Positions 27,357 through 35,851 of a DNA stretch of 64,000 nt are shown here, in pieces. This stretch comes from Methylomonas lenta (GTDB lineage: Bacteria; Pseudomonadota; Gammaproteobacteria; Methylococcales; Methylomonadaceae). The notes under the pieces were generated by a model. That model worked only from the letters and a program-made list of their open reading frames with translations. It was not told where the DNA came from and searched no databases. Both the position numbers and the translations under genes were made by a program. How positions within the stretch are numbered: the first letter of the stretch is position 1; every line of letters starts with the position of its first letter. The stretch is from assembly GCF_001644015.1 (NCBI RefSeq), contig NZ_LUUI01000092.1, forward strand, positions 38,290-102,289. The letters run 5' to 3'.

Positions 27357-27834
27357 TTTGCACCACCTGAAACGGTTGATTCCAATCCAGCACAAAACCT
27401 TCATGGTTTAAATGCAGTTCTTCTATCGCCACCTGATTGGCGGTGGCGTTGAGATCAGGCCCTTTGAATTTGATCGGTAACACGTTATCCAGCGTCCAGA
27501 CCATGATGGCTTGATCCGGGTCGGCTGGATTCAACAATTGAATGGCGCAACCCAAGCGACTGGCATAATAACTTTGTCGAAAACTACGATCGAACAAGCG
27601 CCACAGGCCTTCGGCATCGGTAATACCGCGTTTTAAAACCACCGTAGCAAAGGTAGTCGGACCGGCAAGTTGCACTTCGCCCCAGTTGCGACCGCCTTCT
27701 TTCAGAGTTTTCGGCGTCATGCTGGCTTCCAGGCCGCTGACTTCACTGAATGCGCCATTGCAAACCAAACCGCCGCCGGCCGATTGCGGCAGACTTAATT
27801 GCACATGAAAACGAAACGGGATGAATTCAGCCAT
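27349..27834 (-). CDS. Tail tube protein 2 (gp19 family, Afp5-like)
   Basis: This 161-residue member of the T4 gp19-like tube family shows FRFHVQL near the start, FSEVSGLEA, the LKRGITDAEGLWRLFDRSF segment, and VWTLDNVLPIKFKGPDL near the end. All of these are shared in order with tube 1. Its place after the sheath-like gene and before the hub genes matches the Afp5-type initiator tube ring that sits on the spike. It overlaps both neighbours by eight bases. Confidence 0.93.
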   Translation of the reverse strand: MAEFIPFRFHVQLSLPQSAGGGLVCNGAFSEVSGLEASMTPKTLKEGGRNWGEVQLAGPTTFATVVLKRGITDAEGLWRLFDRSFRQSYYASRLGCAIQLLNPADPDQAIMVWTLDNVLPIKFKGPDLNATANQVAIEELHLNHEGFVLDWNQPFQVVQSG

Positions 27835-29440
27835 TTTTGATGTCCAGTTGCCATTGACTGCTGTTACTGCCCAAGTTATGACTGAAATTTAAAATGATAC
27901 GGTCTATTGGAAACACCGGCGCCAGCTCGATTTCATAAATCACTGTGCTTTCGTTATCGTGGGTGGCAGTTATCGAAAAGGCCTGTTCCGCTAAAGCACC
28001 ACGTAAGGCACCGGCTTTATGTAAGCGGGTAAAAAATTGCGTCAATTGGGCTTTGCCCAGTGGATCGCGCACATCGCTATTGAACAACCAACTTTCGCCC
28101 AAGCGGATTAATTGACGTTGTAACCAGCCCAAAAAACGCGCTACTTCACCGGATTGATAACCTTCCAGCTGAGCAGTCGAAAGTTTGCGATTTAAAAAGC
28201 CATTAACGCCGACAACCGGCGCGGCGCGGCGCTCGTCATCCAGTTCCAGCCGGCCTTTATACGACAGCAAAACGCCAACGCCCGGTTGTTCTCGTAAGGC
28301 AAGCACTTGTTGACTGGGCACCGGTGGATAGAGTTGCCACATACCCGGCAAGGGCCGTCCGGCTATCGAGCGCCAGGGACCCAAGCGCTGACTGGTTTCC
28401 ACCATGGCGCCGGCAATCAAGCCCACCGGACTGGATAAGGCTCTGTCTTTATTGCTTAAATACGGGAACAAAAACTGTATGGCATGCAGGCCGGCATTTT
28501 CACTGGTTCTGGCCTGTGCAATCGCCTGTTTGGCTTCGTTTGCTACAGTCGGCAAACTGCCTTCGCTGACTTGCTCTAACGGTAAGCTGAATAAACACTG
28601 CAGATCCGGCCGGCGTTTTTTTAAGCTTGTCAGTATCGGCGTCAGCAAAGACTGTAAAGTCCAGGGATTGCCGGGATGAGGAATTTCCTCGCTACGGCGA
28701 CGTTCGCGATGATCGTCGGCAGTAGATTGGGTGCAGGGTAAAAATACCGGATCAGGATTAACCAAGCGCATGCGTCTGACATCCAGTAAATTCGGTGGAA
28801 TTTGCAAACGCTCCAGATCGGGCATCGCAATGGCGCCTAAATTAGGAATCAGCATAGCCCGGTCAAACCCCTTCAAGCCTTGCGGCTGGCTATAATCGGC
28901 CTGCGGATCGGGTAGAAAGCCCTGTTGAGCATCTGCTTCCGGAATACGTAGCAACCAGAGTTTTTTAGCGCCATCGGCGAATGTGCCTGGCTGCGAAGAC
29001 TGGAAGAAATCGGCAATCGCCGCCGGTAACCAAGCCGTATTGCCGGCCAGTTGGCTGCGGTAAGCGGTGGCTTGACGCTCGGCCTGCGGAAATAACACCT
29101 GAAAATGAGCCAGGCTGACCAAAGGTATCGGCAGATTATAAAGCTCCAGCTGGGCTTGTTTGTCGGCGGATAATTGCTTATACACCTCCAATGCGGCCTG
29201 ATCTATCGGTATAAACTGCTGTTGTGCAAGCTTTTTTGCCATCTCGAAACATTGCATCAACGCCTCGATCTGCTCGCCAAAACCCAGTCGGGCTATTTCT
29301 CTGACCGTTTGGGCGTTTTCCAGCAGCAAATCCCAGCGGGCATTGCCGGGACAATGGCCGAGCATGGCTACGTCCAACTCGGCTTCTATTACCGAAGCCG
29401 GTCTGACCCGCATTTCCAGTCGAGAATCCGCCAAGGCCAT
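27827..29440 (-). CDS. Sheath-like protein with atypical N-terminus
   Basis: This 537-residue protein is encoded between the two tube genes. Its C-terminal 180 residues carry sheath-type features (GVNGFLNRKLSTAQLEGYQS, then an RFLGWLQRQL...GESWLFN...FFTRLHKAGALRGAL pattern) comparable to the sheath core handshake. The first 350 residues lack the canonical 'YLAPGVYIEE' opening and are helical. It may be a diverged sheath subunit that caps or initiates the sheath, or an adaptor. AGGA is seven bases before the ATG. I am confident the gene is real, less so of the role. Confidence 0.75.
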   Translation of the reverse strand: MALADSRLEMRVRPASVIEAELDVAMLGHCPGNARWDLLLENAQTVREIARLGFGEQIEALMQCFEMAKKLAQQQFIPIDQAALEVYKQLSADKQAQLELYNLPIPLVSLAHFQVLFPQAERQATAYRSQLAGNTAWLPAAIADFFQSSQPGTFADGAKKLWLLRIPEADAQQGFLPDPQADYSQPQGLKGFDRAMLIPNLGAIAMPDLERLQIPPNLLDVRRMRLVNPDPVFLPCTQSTADDHRERRRSEEIPHPGNPWTLQSLLTPILTSLKKRRPDLQCLFSLPLEQVSEGSLPTVANEAKQAIAQARTSENAGLHAIQFLFPYLSNKDRALSSPVGLIAGAMVETSQRLGPWRSIAGRPLPGMWQLYPPVPSQQVLALREQPGVGVLLSYKGRLELDDERRAAPVVGVNGFLNRKLSTAQLEGYQSGEVARFLGWLQRQLIRLGESWLFNSDVRDPLGKAQLTQFFTRLHKAGALRGALAEQAFSITATHDNESTVIYEIELAPVFPIDRIILNFSHNLGSNSSQWQLDIKNG

Positions 29441-29443
29441 GGC

Positions 29444-29899
29444 TTATTCCTGATCCACCGTCTCGACCGACAGCACCAGTTCTTCGATGGCCACATCACC
29501 GCCACCCTTACCGGTCAGGGTCGGCCCGGTCCATTTGATCGGCATGGCATTTTTTAAACGCCAGGTCACCACGGTGTCGGAACGGTCTTCGTTCAGCAGT
29601 TTGATGCTGACATTGCGCTTGGCGGACAGTTTGCCCTGCCGCACTTCATCCAGCCATTCCCACAGATTTTGCGCACCGATGATGCCGCGTTTCAAAGTGA
29701 CATCGCCGGCTTTGTGTATACCGGGAATCTTAGTCACGTAATTGACTTTAGCATTGCCGTTGCGATATTCGGCGATGGTGACTTCGGCATTCAAGCCTGA
29801 CACATCGGAAAAACCGGCATCGACCTGATCGCCCTGCCCCGGCTCCAGTTCGACTACATAATTAAAAGCTGAATAAGGTGTTTCTCTAAATACGGCCAT
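29444..29899 (-). CDS. Tail tube protein 1 (gp19 family, Afp1-like)
   Basis: This 151-residue protein is a clear gp19-type tube subunit: an AFNYVVELEP start, DAGFSDVSGLNAEV, KIPGIHKAGDVTLKRGIIG, and WRLKNAMPIKWTGPTLTGKG. It is the main inner-tube building block through which cargo travels. It lies directly after the sheath gene, as in all PVC/Afp clusters. Confidence 0.96.
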   Translation of the reverse strand: MAVFRETPYSAFNYVVELEPGQGDQVDAGFSDVSGLNAEVTIAEYRNGNAKVNYVTKIPGIHKAGDVTLKRGIIGAQNLWEWLDEVRQGKLSAKRNVSIKLLNEDRSDTVVTWRLKNAMPIKWTGPTLTGKGGGDVAIEELVLSVETVDQE

Positions 29900-29911
29900 A
29901 GTCGTTCACCT

Positions 29912-32086
29912 CTAGGCGTCTGCGGTCTTTTGACCGATGCGGAAAATCACGAACTCGGCGGGTTTTAACGCCGCCACCCCGACTTCGCATACCAGTCGGC
30001 CATTATCAAGATCGTTCTGGGTCATGGTGCTGCGGTCGCAACGCACGAAATAAGCATGCTTGGGCGTCGGTCCCAACAAATGACCGTTGACCCATTCGTT
30101 GTAGAGAAAATCTTCGATGGATATGCGGATGCTGGCCCATAAAGCTTCGCCGTTGGGTTCGAACACTGCCCATTGGGTGGATTTGTCTATCGAGCGCTCC
30201 AAAAACAAAAAATAACGTCGCACATTGACGTATTTCCATTCCGGATCGCTGGAGGTGGTACGGGCGCCCCACACCCGATGTCCGCGTCCCGGCATCGAGC
30301 GTAGACAATTGATACCGTTAGGGTTGAGCAATTCCTGTTGAAAACGGTTGATGTCCTGCTCGAAATGCAGCGCTCCCAGCACCACTTCATTGGCTGGAGC
30401 TTTATGCACGCCACGGCTGACATCCGTGTTGGCATAGACGCCGGCGATAAACCCACCGGGCGGTAAGCTTAATGAATCGCGTTGTCCGGTAGGATCGCTG
30501 GTAACCACCCAGGGGTAATACAAGGCCAAGCGGGTATCGTCCAGATTGGATTTAAAGTCGCGGATTTCGCTGATGCTCATATTGGCTTCGCTATCGACAA
30601 CCCCCACCCTGTATTGCATGCGTTTGCAATGTTTCTGCATTTCGATCACCACCGCCAGATGTTTAGCGGTATCTAAAGCAGCGGCAGCCGGTGTCATGAC
30701 AATGGAAATATCTTCGACTTGCTCAAATGTAGCCAGGCCGGTGTTGCCATCTTTATCATGAATTTCGCCGGCATAATCGCCACTTTCCGGGATGTCGCCA
30801 TCACTACCATTTTGCAATTCAATCAGATAGCGCGGGCCGTTTACAGGATGCGGATTGTTCAAGGCATCTGCATCAAACAAGGCGTGTAACAGCGCAAATA
30901 CGTCGGCATCGTTTGCCACTGTACAGGCAATCGGTTGCGTCAGTTGCGCATCGCGGGTACCCGGTTTATCCAACAATTTTTTGCCTAGCGAATCATCTGC
31001 GATTGCCGATGTAGACAAACCGCCGACTCGGTAGACGATCTCGCCACTGGCACCTTTGCGCAGTTTGTCGATATCGGCTATACGCAGTACATCCAGATCA
31101 AAATTTCGCCGCACCAACAAGGCACTGACATTACCAGGCAGTGCGGCGAGGGCTGAAATGGGAAAATCAATATCGGCCAGTACGCCTGCATTTTGGGCCA
31201 CAGGAATGCTAAGCAAACTCAGTTTGCCACCGGCATCCAGTTTTAACTGGCCTTTCAGTACTTTTAGACTGCCCCAATGGGCTAAGCCGCTGACGTTGGA
31301 TAAATCTGTGACGGCAGATAAACGTAATTCCACCGCAACACCCGCCTGCAATTTGCCGCTGGCGGGTGTACGTAACTGGATACGACTGACTTTACTGGTC
31401 GCTGTAGGCAATTGCGCAATCACTAAACGCGTCAAGGCCACTACCACATCGTCTTTATCCTTGATTTCGCCGGATAGCACATCGTAATTGGCACCATTGC
31501 GGCGAACCCTGGCTTTGATTGAAAGCGGAAATTTCCCGGCTTCCAAATCGCCAGCCACTACTCGCACTTCTTTTGGCACTTCACTGGCTTCCAGAAATAG
31601 TTCTTCGCCATCCACCGGTGCGGTGGTGGCTGCTATCGAAAACAGGTTTTCACTATCTTGCCAATGCAGCTCAAGAACATAATTACCCACCTTTCCGGGA
31701 AATCGACTTTGAAATTTCAGTTTGGTATCGGCACTGATACGCGAAGCTCTGACTGCACTGCTGCCATCGCCTGAAGGATTACTGCTGTTGACATCTTTCA
31801 CTACACGACTGACAAACAACTGTTTACCGCCATTATCAAAAAAAGCTCGCGCGGCAAGTGCTGTGTAGTTTAATTGCGTGATGGAAGCTGCGAACTGTAA
31901 GTCCTCAAGATCACCGTAGATACGTTCGAATTCGGCAAAACTGGTGACCACTTCCGGTTTGCCACGAAAGGGTCCGGTTCGAGTCGGCCCGACGATGGCC
32001 GCCACGCTGGTGCCAACGCCTTCTATGGAACGGGCTCGAAAGCTCTTTTCTTCTATGTATACACCAGGGGCGAGATACTCAGGCAT
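29912..32086 (-). CDS. Contractile tail sheath protein
   Basis: This 724-residue sheath begins MPEYLAPGVYIEE, continues with GTSVAAIVGPTRTGPFRGKP and YTALAARAFFDNGGKQLFVS, and ends with the conserved C-terminal core (GRGHRVWGARTTSS, YVNVRRYFLFLERSI, and a terminal EVGVAALKPAEFVIFRI). A long inserted region (about 130-420) makes it larger than the 350-480-residue Afp2-4 sheaths and probably decorates the particle surface. AAGGAGG is five bases upstream of the chosen ATG. It is the only full sheath gene in the window. Confidence 0.96.
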   Translation of the reverse strand: MPEYLAPGVYIEEKSFRARSIEGVGTSVAAIVGPTRTGPFRGKPEVVTSFAEFERIYGDLEDLQFAASITQLNYTALAARAFFDNGGKQLFVSRVVKDVNSSNPSGDGSSAVRASRISADTKLKFQSRFPGKVGNYVLELHWQDSENLFSIAATTAPVDGEELFLEASEVPKEVRVVAGDLEAGKFPLSIKARVRRNGANYDVLSGEIKDKDDVVVALTRLVIAQLPTATSKVSRIQLRTPASGKLQAGVAVELRLSAVTDLSNVSGLAHWGSLKVLKGQLKLDAGGKLSLLSIPVAQNAGVLADIDFPISALAALPGNVSALLVRRNFDLDVLRIADIDKLRKGASGEIVYRVGGLSTSAIADDSLGKKLLDKPGTRDAQLTQPIACTVANDADVFALLHALFDADALNNPHPVNGPRYLIELQNGSDGDIPESGDYAGEIHDKDGNTGLATFEQVEDISIVMTPAAAALDTAKHLAVVIEMQKHCKRMQYRVGVVDSEANMSISEIRDFKSNLDDTRLALYYPWVVTSDPTGQRDSLSLPPGGFIAGVYANTDVSRGVHKAPANEVVLGALHFEQDINRFQQELLNPNGINCLRSMPGRGHRVWGARTTSSDPEWKYVNVRRYFLFLERSIDKSTQWAVFEPNGEALWASIRISIEDFLYNEWVNGHLLGPTPKHAYFVRCDRSTMTQNDLDNGRLVCEVGVAALKPAEFVIFRIGQKTADA

Positions 32087-32125
32087 GGGTGCCTCCTTCA
32101 ACGATCTTGAGATGAATAAACCTTA

Positions 32126-32947
32126 TTAAGGACTTTTTAACTCCAGGGTGGTAACGCGTGTTTCATCGGGCACGAAACCCAATATCAGGCGATGCTGCTT
32201 TTGTTCGGCCAGCACGTTGATGCTGGCAGCGAAAATATTGCTATCGGCCAAGCCAATCAACATGGCCGTCATTTGATCAGGATCCGGAAAGGCACTGCCG
32301 CTCTGAGTTTTATCGGCTTTAACTGTAAGTGAGGCCGTAAAACCCATGCTTAGCATGGTCAGTGACAAACGGGTTAGCGGCAGCCGAAAATACCCCTGAC
32401 TGTCGGCTTGGGCGTTAAAAATAAAACTATCGCCGGTGCTGCTGAGATTGACTTGTAAGGTCACTAAAGCCCATGAGGCCGGTTTTGCCGTAATTTCATC
32501 GGCTAGGTTTTGATAACTCAAAAGCCCTTGCAAGGCTTTATGCTGACTAAGTCGGGTACCATCCGGTGAGCGATATAAAGCAATTTGCGGGTAACTATTG
32601 TTGCCGCAGTTTTTTTGAAAAACCCGCGGATTAAACGTCCCGCTCGGATCGCTTACCGTGCCTTTTAACAAATAAGACACTTCGAGCGGACGCTGTTTTT
32701 GCTCTTCAGTGGCTCGGCCACTGTCTATGCTGCGCTGCAATTGTTGATTGTCACTCAATTGCGAACGCCAGATGACGCTGCAACCCGGTTTATGCAACAA
32801 AGACAAGCCTTGCACCGGCAAATCTTGATCCAGCTCGACCAGCAAATTATTTAAAACCGGCACCGATTGCCCTTCCCTGCCGGTGGCATCCAGCCAACAA
32901 ATCACATCGCTGGCTTGGCGTATCAAGGTTTCCTTGACCCGGATCAT
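32126..32947 (-). CDS. eCIS-associated protein of unknown function (operon gene 2)
   Basis: This 273-residue protein without recognisable domain names has alternating strands and few helices. The central part has QADSQGYFRLPLTRLS, which looks like a beta-sandwich with a 'polished turn'. No signal peptide is present. Its ATG overlaps the DUF4255 stop (ATGA) and the sheath gene follows after 39 bases. Position between the terminator-like gene and the sheath suggests a cap or surface part of the particle; this is inference. Confidence 0.75.
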   Translation of the reverse strand: MIRVKETLIRQASDVICWLDATGREGQSVPVLNNLLVELDQDLPVQGLSLLHKPGCSVIWRSQLSDNQQLQRSIDSGRATEEQKQRPLEVSYLLKGTVSDPSGTFNPRVFQKNCGNNSYPQIALYRSPDGTRLSQHKALQGLLSYQNLADEITAKPASWALVTLQVNLSSTGDSFIFNAQADSQGYFRLPLTRLSLTMLSMGFTASLTVKADKTQSGSAFPDPDQMTAMLIGLADSNIFAASINVLAEQKQHRLILGFVPDETRVTTLELKSP

Positions 32948-33537
32948 TCCGGCTCTCCGATAGGCAACACAATAGTTTGTACCGGGCCAATGACTTGCTC
33001 TGTCAGCGGCTCTAATCGCAGGGTTTTGATGATGTAAGGTGCAGACAGGATATAGTCATGCGGCAGGCTGTCCCACATGCGCATAAAGTCTTCGCTGGAC
33101 ATGTCTTCCGGCAAAATCTGTACCCGGTCTTGATCCTGCCAGCCACTGCTATCGCCGCTGATGTGATCTTCGATATCGGACACATCCAGTTCGGTGCCGG
33201 AGCCTAAAATCTGCATGGCCCAGGCCAGCAAAATATGCTCGAAACTGGTTTTGCTCCAGCCGATTAATAAAATGTGTAAATTAAGCGGTAGTTCTTTACG
33301 AGGCTGATTGCCGAGACCGGGTTTGGCCGGCAAATGTCGGTTTCTGCCGAAGGGATCGATAGAGATGCGGTGTAGATAGATGCCGACTTTGTTGGTCGCA
33401 TCGACCGGACCGGCTTTTAGACCTTCACTGCTGAGGATTTCTACGCTGACTGATCCGGCACCAGGCAGGTCTTTATACTGCTCAAGATAAGACTTGAGCG
33501 CTTCAAGAACCCCGGAAACAGCCGTAAAACTCGCCAT
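32944..33537 (-). CDS. DUF4255 / Pvc16-family tail terminator
   Basis: This 197-residue first gene of the operon has the DUF4255 hallmarks: an N-terminal helix VSGVLEALKSYLEQY, VGIYLHRISIDPFGRNRH with LNLHILLIGWS, and LPHDYILSAPYIIKTLRLEP. Afp16/Pvc16 proteins cap the distal end of tube and sheath and fix particle length. In many eCIS the gene opens or closes the cluster. AAGGGG stands about seven bases before the ATG. The AT-rich region upstream (33540-33700) should contain the operon promoter. Confidence 0.92.
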   Translation of the reverse strand: MASFTAVSGVLEALKSYLEQYKDLPGAGSVSVEILSSEGLKAGPVDATNKVGIYLHRISIDPFGRNRHLPAKPGLGNQPRKELPLNLHILLIGWSKTSFEHILLAWAMQILGSGTELDVSDIEDHISGDSSGWQDQDRVQILPEDMSSEDFMRMWDSLPHDYILSAPYIIKTLRLEPLTEQVIGPVQTIVLPIGEPE

Positions 33538-33998
33538 AGCCTACCCCTTACGTCGATTTGCCATTGCCGGATCAGCCCGGACGCACAATAAATGGCAATC
33601 ACATTTTTATTATTAAAATAAAAGGGTAGTTCATGTTTTTAAGCTTGCAAGGTTGACAACATTAAAATTTAATGAAGATCGTAATTATTCAATCAAAACA
33701 GCATAAAACACTTGCTGGATAAGTGAAGCGCATCCGGAAATGGCTGTAGTGGGTGCGCACGGCCTTGTATGATGAGTTTTAACAACCGATAGCCTAAAAA
33801 ACCGATTAAGCAGTCATCGCTGATTGGGAGACTGTTCCACCCTTGCGTGAGCGTTGATTTGTTAGGCTTACTTGCGCTAACCTCCGAGTGCTCGGCGTGC
33901 AGCGAATATTGCTTGAGCCAGATGCCGCGGTGAACATCATCCGGTAAGGCCGCTTGACATCGGATCATTAGAGCCTATAGTGACGCGAAAAATTATAT
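33538..33998. other. Gene-poor region upstream of the eCIS operon
   Basis: About 460 bases lie between the first eCIS gene and the palindrome array. The first 150 bases are AT-rich (runs such as TTTTTATTATTAAAATAAAA), as expected for a promoter of the minus-strand operon, but I cannot pick a convincing -35/-10 pair. A 91-codon minus frame at 33693-33968 has no good ribosome-binding site or recognisable product, and I do not call it a gene. Confidence 0.5.
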
Positions 33999-34128
33999 AG
34001 GCAGATTTGCCCGAATTTATGGCTAATATCAGGTTATCAAGGCAAATTTGCCCGGCTTGGGTGTTATCAGGGCAAATGTGCCTGAAAAGACCGCTAATAC
34101 CAACTTATCAGGCAAATTTGCCTGATAA
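33999..34128. repeat. Array of four GGCAAATTTGCC-type palindromes
   Basis: Four copies of a palindrome around GGCAAATTTGCC occur at about 34000, 34041, 34071 and 34111, spaced 40, 30 and 40 bases apart (near whole helical turns). The last copy is a perfect 24-base palindrome (34105-34128) running TTATCAGGCAAA to its mirror. Copies 2 and 4 are also preceded by a shared 'GCTAATA-Y-CA--TTATCA'. The array ends ten bases before the next ATG. It could be a multi-site operator or a small interspersed repeat cluster. Confidence 0.75.
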
Positions 34129-34137
34129 TCAATAGTT

Positions 34138-34449
34138 ATGCCCCTATTAGATATGAATAAAAAATTCAACATATCACTTACAATACAAGCAGCCCTTATA
34201 ATCTGCTTTTTAGTCTTTACTCATCAAGCAGACCAAGCCATGAGCAAAGATGGTATTGGTGATTTACAGCAATGGCAAAAATATACAAATATTAGTACAG
34301 GTGCGCTTTACCTGTTGTGCGCCACTTGGCTTTCAACAATATTTTATGCTGCAATAACAAAGTGTTTTAAAACTAAGTCTGCGCAGCTAGCAATTGGCCT
34401 GCCACCATTATTTGCAGTTTCGGGTTGGGCATCCTTATGGTTTATATAA
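34138..34449 (+). CDS. Small hydrophobic membrane protein (cassette-like gene)
   Basis: This 103-residue protein of unknown function has two or three membrane helices (about 12-30, 52-72 and 82-101). It is a standalone plus-strand gene directly followed by an attC-like site, so it looks like a gene cassette of a mobile-integron array. No ribosome-binding site is obvious before the ATG at 34138. An in-frame ATG at 34153 is an alternative. Base composition is more AT-rich than the eCIS genes. Confidence 0.6.
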   Translation: MPLLDMNKKFNISLTIQAALIICFLVFTHQADQAMSKDGIGDLQQWQKYTNISTGALYLLCATWLSTIFYAAITKCFKTKSAQLAIGLPPLFAVSGWASLWFI

Positions 34450-34459
34450 AACTACAAAG

Positions 34460-34546
34460 GCATAACAAGTTTGCGCACAATCGCGCAATAAATTGCGCTG
34501 GACTGCCACTGCTTCGCAGCGTCAGCCTGTGGCAAAGGCGTTAGGC
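34460..34546 (+). repeat. attC-like recombination site 1
   Basis: An 87-base imperfect palindrome starts with GCATAACAAG and ends with GGCGTTAGGC. The right end is a perfect integron core site GTTRRRY (GTTAGGC). The left end matches its complement except for one base. Internal arms include GCTGGACTGCC and CAGCCTGTGGC. It sits between two short plus-strand genes, starting 11 bases after one stop and ending 10 bases before the next start, the normal geometry of a gene cassette. Confidence 0.7.
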
Positions 34547-34556
34547 ATCAAAGAAA

Positions 34557-35195
34557 ATGAAGAGCATTGAATTAAGGAAAATCAGATGCATTGACGGACT
34601 GCACTATTCTTTTGAAATTCTGGAATCATATCAAGCAAGTCTGTATATGGATTGTTGTGAAATTCAGAACAACAACAGTGCTGTTATAAAAGTTATTTCA
34701 GGTAGTTGGGGGTTTATTGATGCTTTACACAGAATAAGGGAAATAGCTCAATCGACACCCGGTATAAATGTCAAACATCAAGAAATGAGGGCATTTCTGA
34801 ACGCTACCGAAATAGCAGAGGATTTTAGGCACTATATCCAACATTTACGAGGAGAATTGGCAAATGACCCTCCAAATACATTTCCTGTCTGGGGTTCTAT
34901 TTCATGGGTAGATCCAAATAAACCCAATCGGTGCCATACCGCAATGTTCGGAGCACAAATACAAGGCACACAATTTTCAAGCTGTGTATATGATCGGCTC
35001 GAGGGTAAATGGGTAAGCAAGGTGGCACTTGGCATTGGTGGGAAATCATTCAACTTCGATCTAATGTACGAGGCAGTAGTAAGAGTACGGAAGTACCTAA
35101 TTCCTGCAATAGTCGAAGGCTCTTCAGCTGAAATAGAGTTCCATGAAAAATTACCAATTCTTACTGTAGATGTGGAGATACCGAAAAATGCCTAA
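34557..35195 (+). CDS. Hypothetical protein in gene cassette
   Basis: This 212-residue soluble protein has no recognised domain. It is mixed alpha/beta with conserved-looking W/G segments (KVISGSWGFIDALHR, FPVWGSISWVDPNKP and ALGIGGKSFNFD). The start codon comes ten bases after the attC-like core, and the TAA stop lies inside the next attC-like site (GCCTAACAAG), as is usual for cassette genes, which lack spare sequence. No signal peptide is seen. Function unknown. Confidence 0.7.
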   Translation: MKSIELRKIRCIDGLHYSFEILESYQASLYMDCCEIQNNNSAVIKVISGSWGFIDALHRIREIAQSTPGINVKHQEMRAFLNATEIAEDFRHYIQHLRGELANDPPNTFPVWGSISWVDPNKPNRCHTAMFGAQIQGTQFSSCVYDRLEGKWVSKVALGIGGKSFNFDLMYEAVVRVRKYLIPAIVEGSSAEIEFHEKLPILTVDVEIPKNA

Positions 35196-35267
35196 CAAGC
35201 TAATCAAGATCGCCCCTTTGGGGCTGGGACCTCGCTACCGCTCGGCCCCTTATTTAAGTCATTATGT
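35190..35267 (+). repeat. attC-like recombination site 2
   Basis: The left core GCCTAAC is a perfect RYYYAAC box and contains the TAA stop of the preceding gene. A GC-rich stem follows (GGGGC paired with GCCCC around GACCTCGCTACC). The right core ATTATGT is degenerate relative to GTTRRRY. About 78 bases long. Confidence 0.6.
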
Positions 35268-35280
35268 CTGACAGGAAAAC

Positions 35281-35610
35281 ATGACACTTTGGCAAAAATC
35301 GAGATATGTTTTTGCAATCATCGCCCAGGGAGTCGGTATCGTTTGGCTAATGATGGCAATTTATTTTATTGCCAAGTATTATCGTGATACAGAGAATCCC
35401 CTTCGTCACGAATATTGGTTTGCTGTGTGGATAGGAATTATTTATTCAACTGGTTTCTGCCTATCAAGCGCCTTACTCGCTGTTACCGTAAAAAACGCTA
35501 TCCCAAGAGTTGCTTTCCGACTATTGACAGTACCTGCTCTAATCATTGGTTTGTTATTATTGATTATTTACCTCGGAAGTATGGCTTATGGAATTATGGT
35601 CAGAACATAA
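35281..35610 (+). CDS. Small membrane protein in gene cassette
   Basis: This 109-residue protein has three predicted membrane helices (about 11-31, 45-67 and 80-103) and little else, and no recognised family. The start follows GACAGGAAAAC, a usable ribosome-binding site. The TAA stop falls inside the following attC-like box (ACATAACAAG). It is likely a cassette-borne membrane protein of unknown function. Confidence 0.68.
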   Translation: MTLWQKSRYVFAIIAQGVGIVWLMMAIYFIAKYYRDTENPLRHEYWFAVWIGIIYSTGFCLSSALLAVTVKNAIPRVAFRLLTVPALIIGLLLLIIYLGSMAYGIMVRT

Positions 35611-35681
35611 CAAGCGCATAAACACGGACCAAAAGCTACGCGATGCTTCGCTTTTTGTGTCCGGTTATGCTTTACGTTATG
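35606..35681 (+). repeat. attC-like recombination site 3
   Basis: A 76-base element whose ends CATAAC and GTTATG are exact complements. Inner arms pair as GCATAA with TTATGC, CGGAC with GTCCG, and AAAAGC with GCTTTT. The result is a long bulged hairpin, the folded form recognised by integron integrases. It contains the stop codon of the upstream gene. Confidence 0.75.
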
Positions 35682-35773
35682 GCAGCCCGCGTAGGTCCGA
35701 TTAGCCCTGCGTAATCGGACGCATGCTGTTAAGACAATGGTTATGATCAAGGCTTTTCTATACAGGAAAGGGG

Positions 35774-35851
35774 ATGCCAAACTATAGACGTGCATTGATT
35801 CCAGGCGGAACATGGTTCTTTACCGTAAACTCAGCGCAACGGGGTTTGTAA
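35774..35851 (+). pseudogene. 5' fragment of a REP-associated tyrosine transposase (RAYT)
   Basis: The 25-codon frame MPNYRRALIPGGTWFFTVN ends at a stop just after SAQRGL. The opening 'MPNYRR-x-x-x-PGGT-x-FFTV' is the hallmark N-terminus of Y1-type REP-associated transposases, normally about 150-200 residues. The rest of the gene is missing and is replaced by REP-like hairpins, so this is a remnant. A ribosome-binding-like AGGAAAGGGG precedes the ATG. Confidence 0.8.

Noticed and set aside
3406-33537. Prophage or type VI secretion system interpretation of the contractile gene cluster
   Set aside because: There are no capsid, terminase, portal, integrase or lysis genes, and no TssJ/L/M membrane-complex genes or ClpV. 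The DUF4255, DUF4157, DUF5908-like and AAA+ set points to eCIS.
33693-33968. 91-codon minus-strand frame upstream of the eCIS operon
   Set aside because: No recognisable product, no convincing ribosome-binding site, and composition like an intergenic repeat; treated as non-coding.
33999-34128. Replication origin or iteron array
   Set aside because: The repeats are palindromic rather than directional iterons, and there is no replication initiator gene or DnaA-box cluster nearby.
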